NCBI GenBank assembly: GCA_040877415.1
Contig: JBBDNV010000122.1
Location: 1 to 18,000, forward strand
DNA length: 18,000 nt
Source: JBBDNV01 sp040877415
GTDB taxonomy: Bacteria > Planctomycetota > Planctomycetia > Pirellulales > PALSA-1355
Direction: 5' to 3'
In this document: positions 12,785 to 18,000 of the stretch, piece by piece
Layout: each line of letters begins with the position of its first letter
How positions within the stretch are numbered: the stretch's first letter is position 1
Translations under genes and position numbers: made by a program
Notes under the pieces: generated by a model
Database searches by the model: none
Told to the model about the DNA's origin: nothing
Seen by the model: the letters and a program-made list of their open reading frames with translations, nothing else

Positions 12785-13660
12785 TTACTCATCGAGCATC
12801 CGCGCGAGCGCCGCAAGGGCCACGGTCCAGGCGAGGCTCGAAGCCTGATACGTTTCCCACCAGCGGAGCAATTTGTCGGCGTCGACCGCCGGGGCGTTCC
12901 AGGCCCCTAGCGCGGTCTCGAGCAAGCGGCGATCGAACGTCACCAGCTCCACTTCATCGGCGGCGGCCAATACGGCTGGCAGAACGGCCAGCGGACCGAC
13001 ATGGGTCATCGCGGCCCGGCCGACCTGATCGTAGTACTCGGGCAGGTCGAGATTCAACTGGGCCCACTGCCAGCCCAGCCGCGCGATCTCGGGCAGCTCG
13101 CCGATCGGGTTGGCCAGGACGGCTTCGATCGCGACCGCGTTGTACAGCGGGTGCGCGCTGCCGCCGCCGCCCAATACGGGCTGGACCAGGATCACATCGG
13201 CCCCCTCGACAACGAGATCCTGGTCGGTCAGTCGCCCCACGGTCGCCAAGAGCCCCGGCCCGCGCGCCTCCCACTGCTCGCGCAACGGGCCGCTGCGCAG
13301 TTCCAGCTCTTCCAGGGCAAGGGGGTTGGCCTGATCGATGGCGGCCCACAGGGATTGTAACCGCCGCGCGAGCCGCTGGGCCGGTGCGTCGGTGAGCCGC
13401 GGACCCAGGATCTTTCTCAGCGCGACGTCGGCCAGCTCGAGCGGCGAGTCGAACCGCACGGCCAGCGGAATCGCATGCTCGAAGAACGGCGCGGGCTCAA
13501 GACCGACGGCCGCCAGGTCGCTGGCGAGACCGTCCACTTCGGCGGCCACTTGCTGGGTGGCAAGCTTGGGATCGACCGGCGCGGCGCCGGCCAGCATCCG
13601 AGCGGCCGCGTGCAGGCCGCCGGCCGAGGTGCTCGTGATCCAGCGGGCTTCGCCTGGCAT
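12785..13660 (-). CDS. Conserved-looking protein of unknown function
   Basis: This 291-residue protein starts at ATG 13658-13660 (MPGEARWITSTSAGG), with AAGGGG 6 bases upstream as a reasonable ribosome binding site. The frame is open further upstream, but without comparable support. I recognise no family. It has no signal peptide or membrane segment. The composition is Ala/Leu-rich with likely long helices, and Trp/Tyr-containing blocks such as IARLGWQWAQLNLDLPEYY and LLRWWETYQASSLAW suggest a helical soluble fold. A glycine run with His (VLGGGGSAHPLYNAVAIEA) is a possible loop, not a known nucleotide-binding motif. It is divergent from speA across 236 bases. The membrane-protein gene lies 201 bases downstream on the same strand. 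Reading frame, codon bias and ribosome binding site make the gene credible; the function is unknown. Confidence 0.75.
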   Translation of the reverse strand: MPGEARWITSTSAGGLHAAARMLAGAAPVDPKLATQQVAAEVDGLASDLAAVGLEPAPFFEHAIPLAVRFDSPLELADVALRKILGPRLTDAPAQRLARRLQSLWAAIDQANPLALEELELRSGPLREQWEARGPGLLATVGRLTDQDLVVEGADVILVQPVLGGGGSAHPLYNAVAIEAVLANPIGELPEIARLGWQWAQLNLDLPEYYDQVGRAAMTHVGPLAVLPAVLAAADEVELVTFDRRLLETALGAWNAPAVDADKLLRWWETYQASSLAWTVALAALARMLDE

Positions 13661-13820
13661 GAGAGACCCCTTGCTGAGCAAGTGCGCGCGAAACGAAAGA
13701 CGGCAGCGCCGATTATCTCCGCCGGCGCGCTCGGTGGCCATCCGGAATCGCGCTGGCGGCGAGCCGCCTTGGGCCGCGCGAAATTCCGGCCGGCCGGGAG
13801 CGTTTTGGCATGGCATTGGG

Positions 13821-13849
13821 TCGACCTTGTGCCAATAATTTCGTACGAT
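13821..13849 (+). promoter_or_regulatory. Candidate sigma-70 promoter for speA
   Basis: TCGACC at 13821-13826 (4 of 6 of the -35 consensus) and TACGAT at 13844-13849 (4 of 6 of the -10 consensus) are separated by exactly 17 bases in the divergent region upstream of speA. The local sequence is unusually AT-rich. It is a weak consensus match, supported mainly by position. Confidence 0.3.
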
Positions 13850-13896
13850 GAATCGTTTGTGTCGCTAGCCTCGCATCGTCCTAGGGTGTGTTCACC

Positions 13897-15814
<1,918 letters not shown>

Positions 15815-15816
<2 letters not shown>

Positions 15817-15890
15817 GGATGAAGGCAGAAGGAAGAATCACTCCGTCTACCTTCATCCTTCTGCCTTCATCCTTCTGCCTTCTGCCTTTC
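15815..15890. repeat. 19-base perfect inverted repeat plus 7-base tandem units after speA
   Basis: The 19-base arm at 15815-15833 is perfectly inverted at 15856-15874, with a 22-base loop. The left arm includes the last two bases of the speA stop codon. The right side continues as tandem units of the type TTCTGCC/TTCATCC up to 15890, 4 bases before the HAD start codon. The hairpin would be strong, but no T-run follows, so it is a repeat that may also end the speA transcript. Confidence 0.85.
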
Positions 15891-15894
15891 CGCC

Positions 15895-16500
15895 ATGCCT
15901 ATTCGCGCTGCGATTTTTGATCTCGACGGCACCCTGGTCGACTCGGGCTTGGATTTCGACCTGATTCGCAGCGAGATGGGGCTCGTCGACCGGCGGCCGA
16001 TTTTGGAAGCCATCGACGCGGTCGAGCCGAGCGAGGCCCGGCGGCTGTGGGCCATTCTGGCCGAGCATGAATCGAGGGGCGTCGCGCGCGCCACTCTCCT
16101 TCCCGGCGTCGTCGACTTTTTCGCAGAGCTCGAACGGCGCGGAATCCGGCGCGGCGTGCTGACGCGCAATAGCCGCACTTCGACGCTGGCGACCCTGGCC
16201 CGCTTCGAAATCGAAGTTCACGCCATCCACGCCCGGGAGGACGGACCGGTGAAGCCCGATCCGTCGGGAATCTGGCGGATTTGCGAAAAGTGGGGCCTTC
16301 ACCCAAACCAGTGCGTGATGATCGGCGATTATCGCTTCGACATTGAAGCGGGTCGACAGGCGGGCGCTTTCACCGTGTTATTCACGGGCGGGCCTAAATA
16401 CAGCGAGCTTGCGCACCACGAGCGGGCCGATTTCGAGCTGTTGAGCTTCGCCGAGCCGGCTGCGTTCTGGAAGTGGCTCGCGGACAAGGATGAAGGCTGA
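15895..16500 (+). CDS. HAD-superfamily phosphatase, phosphoglycolate phosphatase-like
   Basis: This 201-residue HAD hydrolase has all four motifs: I, DLDGTL with nucleophile Asp9 and acid/base Asp11; II, Thr90 in LTRNS; III, Lys120 in VKPDP; IV, GDYRFD with Asp145 and Asp149 for Mg2+. A helical cap is inserted between motifs I and II (about residues 17-70), giving the C1-type cap layout of Gph/PGMB-like phosphatases. The substrate cannot be read from sequence; phosphoglycolate or another small phosphate ester is typical. It is cytoplasmic. The ATG at 15895 directly follows a pyrimidine-rich repeat and has no ribosome binding site. The last codons and stop (KDEG) are themselves made of the GAAGG-type repeat. 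It is bounded on both sides by the same 18-base repeat. Confidence 0.92.
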   Translation: MPIRAAIFDLDGTLVDSGLDFDLIRSEMGLVDRRPILEAIDAVEPSEARRLWAILAEHESRGVARATLLPGVVDFFAELERRGIRRGVLTRNSRTSTLATLARFEIEVHAIHAREDGPVKPDPSGIWRICEKWGLHPNQCVMIGDYRFDIEAGRQAGAFTVLFTGGPKYSELAHHERADFELLSFAEPAAFWKWLADKDEG

Positions 16501-16507
16501 AGGCTGA
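16488..16507 (+). repeat. GAAGGCT tandem repeat spanning the HAD stop codon
   Basis: A GATGAAGG unit followed by two GAAGGCT-type units runs across the end of the HAD gene and its TGA. It is the inverted relative of the CTTCTGC/TTCATCC units around this gene, with T in place of A in the GGCA unit. Repeat sequence therefore forms the C-terminus of the protein. Confidence 0.7.
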
Positions 16508-16531
16508 ATAAACCGGGCGATGCCTGACTTC

Positions 16532-16552
16532 GTCCGGGCCGGGCTCCCGGAC
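16532..16552. terminator. GC hairpin after the HAD gene, possible terminator
   Basis: GTCCGGG at 16532-16538 pairs with CCCGGAC at 16546-16552 around a 7-base loop, 31 bases past the HAD stop. No T-run follows directly. Position suggests a transcript end or a repeat hairpin. Confidence 0.4.
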
Positions 16553-16580
16553 CGATGGTCCTGGGGCTAAACGTTCATGT

Positions 16581-16598
16581 TTCTGCCTTCTGCCTTTC
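16581..16598 (+). repeat. Second copy of the 18-base repeat flanking the HAD gene
   Basis: These 18 bases are identical to 15873-15890 on the other side of the HAD gene and in the same orientation. They consist of two and a half TTCTGCC units. Together the two copies bracket a segment of about 700 bases that contains the whole HAD gene. Confidence 0.85.
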
Positions 16599-16720
16599 TT
16601 TTGAATCGCCCTAGGGGGTTCCGGGGGTTGATGCTAACATTCCGCCCCGTCGTGGCCGGACAAGCTGAAAGTTCGGCGCGCGCTCAAACCACCTGCCCTT
16701 GATCTCTCGATGTGGTTGGT

Positions 16721-17800
16721 ATGCACCTGCAAGTCCGCCCTCTCGTCGCCGCTTTCGCACTCGTCGTACCCGCGGCTTTGGCCGCACAGCAAATCTCGGC
16801 GCCAGCCCGGGCCAGACAGGGCACCGCCCAGCGCGGCACTGAGCGGCAAGGCGTTCGACCCGCGACCGGCCGCCCGAGTCAAGGCGGCCCGCGCTACGAA
16901 GCCCAACAAACGGGCAGTACCGAACCGCGCGTGGCACAGCAAGGCGATCCGCGCGCCCGAGAGCCGGCGGGGCGGGCCGTGATCAGGGGCGTTGCGCCGC
17001 AGGCGCCCTTTGCGCTCGCGCCGATCCAACAGCAACTGTTGGACCAGATCCTGCGCGAGTGGGAGCGGCAAAGCGACCGGGTCAAGACGTTCAAATGCTC
17101 CTTCGGGCGGTGGGAGGTCAACGAGACGTTTGGACCCCGGGAGTTCAACTACGTGCTGACCGAGGGCCAGGGTTACATCAAGTTCAAGGCACCGGACCAC
17201 GGGATCTACCGCGTCACGGAATTGAGCGAGTGGGACGACCAGAAGAGAGTTCACGTGCCGCGCACCGAGGGGCTCGATCACTGGGTGTGCACCGGCAAGT
17301 CGATTTTCGAATTCAACACGCAAAAGAAACAGCTCATCGAGCGCGAGCTGGCCCCCGAGCTGCAAGGCAAGGCGATTACCGACGGCCCCCTGCCGTTCAT
17401 CTTCGGAGCCAAGGCCGATCAATTGAAGCGCCGTTATTGGATGCGCGACGTCACGCAACCGGCGGACGTCAACAGGCAGATCTGGCTGGAAGCCTGGCCC
17501 AAGTTTCAGCAGGACGCGGCCAATTTCCAGCACGCGATCGTCATTCTCAATAAGACCACCTTCCTGCCCGAGGCGCTGCGGATCATTTTGCCCGACGGCA
17601 AGAACAAGCAGGACTATGCGTTTAGCAATACGCAAGTGAACGATCCTTTGTCGATTCTCAAGGGCGATTTTCTGCCGCCGATCAAGCCGCTCGGATGGAC
17701 CAGCGTGTTTGAGCCCGCCGAACGTCAAAATCGCCTGGCGCCGCCGGGCGGCGCAGGGGCCCAAGCGCAGCGCGGCGCGGCTCCCGCCCCGCGCAAGTAG
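16721..17800 (+). CDS. TIGR03009-family planctomycete exported protein
   Basis: The 359-residue protein starts at ATG 16721 (MHLQVRPLVAAFALV), giving a clean signal peptide with a likely cut at AALA/AQQ near residue 20. An in-frame GTG at 16712 would add three residues. Residues about 25-85 are Arg/Gln/Gly/Pro-rich and probably disordered. The conserved domain at about 100-330 matches what I recognise as TIGR03009, a family seen in planctomycetes: KTFKCSFGRWEVNETFGP, LDHWVCTGKSIFEFN, KKQLIERELAPELQGKAI and DGPLPFIFGAKADQLKRRYW. The overall pattern, an exported beta-rich domain with a lipid-handling-like layout, recalls LolA/LppX-type folds, but that is inference. No biochemical function is established to my knowledge. 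The tail is Ala/Gly/Arg-rich low complexity. It has its own leader of about 120 bases after the repeat region. Confidence 0.88.
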   Translation: MHLQVRPLVAAFALVVPAALAAQQISAPARARQGTAQRGTERQGVRPATGRPSQGGPRYEAQQTGSTEPRVAQQGDPRAREPAGRAVIRGVAPQAPFALAPIQQQLLDQILREWERQSDRVKTFKCSFGRWEVNETFGPREFNYVLTEGQGYIKFKAPDHGIYRVTELSEWDDQKRVHVPRTEGLDHWVCTGKSIFEFNTQKKQLIERELAPELQGKAITDGPLPFIFGAKADQLKRRYWMRDVTQPADVNRQIWLEAWPKFQQDAANFQHAIVILNKTTFLPEALRIILPDGKNKQDYAFSNTQVNDPLSILKGDFLPPIKPLGWTSVFEPAERQNRLAPPGGAGAQAQRGAAPAPRK

Positions 17801-17864
17801 TTGCCGACGACGACCGTGAAAGCTGTCACAACGAGTCGTCAAAGGGGCCCTACAGCGCGCAAAT

Positions 17865-17892
17865 TTGACTCCGCCCCCGGCCGCGCTATAAT
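17865..17892 (+). promoter_or_regulatory. Near-consensus sigma-70 promoter
   Basis: TTGACT at 17865-17870 (5 of 6 of the -35 consensus) and a perfect TATAAT at 17887-17892 are separated by 16 bases. This is the best promoter match in the window. Transcription would start near 17899 and run rightward toward the partial reading frame at the edge. Confidence 0.75.
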
Positions 17893-17956
17893 CTGGGTGC
17901 CAAAGGGAAATCGATCGGCGATTGTGCCGGTCCATCTGTTTGCCGGCGACCCACTT

Positions 17957-18000
17957 ATGACGCCTGCCAGCGCGGCCCGTCGTGACCATTTGCGACGCCT
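17957..18000 (+). CDS. Possible 5' end of a gene running off the right edge
   Basis: An ATG at 17957 opens a frame (MTPASAARRDHLRR) that stays open to the window edge, about 58 bases after the expected transcription start of the strong promoter at 17865-17892. An in-frame GTG at 17924 is an alternative start. Neither has a well-placed ribosome binding site, though AAAGGGA occurs at 17902-17908. Fourteen codons are too few to recognise a family. The call rests on the promoter and position. Confidence 0.3.
   Translation, partial: MTPASAARRDHLRR

Noticed and set aside
16634..17989. 451-codon open frame on the minus strand
   Set aside because: It is antisense to the TIGR03009 gene and the promoter at 17865-17892; no family resemblance.

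Overview
The window is GC-rich and gene-dense and looks like chromosomal DNA of a planctomycete, most likely of the Pirellulales type. The clearest pointer is the last complete gene, which I recognise as the planctomycete-restricted TIGR03009 family. Supporting signs are the secreted HEAT-repeat protein, conserved proteins of no recognisable family, frequent GTG starts and GC-rich hairpin repeats between genes. The lineage call rests on family recognition by eye, not on a search.

Layout. (1) Bases 1-231, minus strand: 5' end of an HSDL2-like short-chain dehydrogenase. (2) Bases 567-7801, plus strand: argH (arginine biosynthesis), a secreted HEAT-repeat protein containing a degenerate response-regulator receiver fold, a sigma-54 activator with no sensor domain, a CcsA/HemX-type membrane protein, and hemA (glutamyl-tRNA reductase, first committed step of C5-pathway tetrapyrrole synthesis). 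The last two genes overlap by 4 bases (ATGA). (3) Bases 8134-10362, plus strand: a solitary molybdopterin oxidoreductase with an N-terminal 4Fe-4S site. (4) Bases 10431-13660, minus strand: an unknown 291-residue protein, a single-pass membrane protein, scpB (chromosome condensation), and a small hyperacidic protein with a strong ribosome binding site. (5) Bases 13897-17800, plus strand: speA (arginine decarboxylase), a HAD phosphatase boxed in by short repeats, and the TIGR03009 protein. A near-consensus sigma-70 promoter at 17865-17892 then leads off the right edge.

Functional links. argH makes arginine and speA consumes it for agmatine and polyamines, but they are 12 kb apart and on separate transcription units. 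The ccsA/hemX-hemA pair is the best-supported functional unit (heme supply and handling). The HEAT/pseudo-receiver protein and the sensorless sigma-54 activator are only 37 bases apart and probably co-transcribed, but one appears exported and the other is cytoplasmic, so a direct partnership is speculative.

I found no CRISPR array, rRNA, tRNA, transposase or phage gene. The most interesting items are the receiver domain that has lost its phosphorylation residues, the hyperacidic protein beside scpB, the cloverleaf-like repeat placed directly at the ccsA start, and the repeats bracketing the HAD gene.
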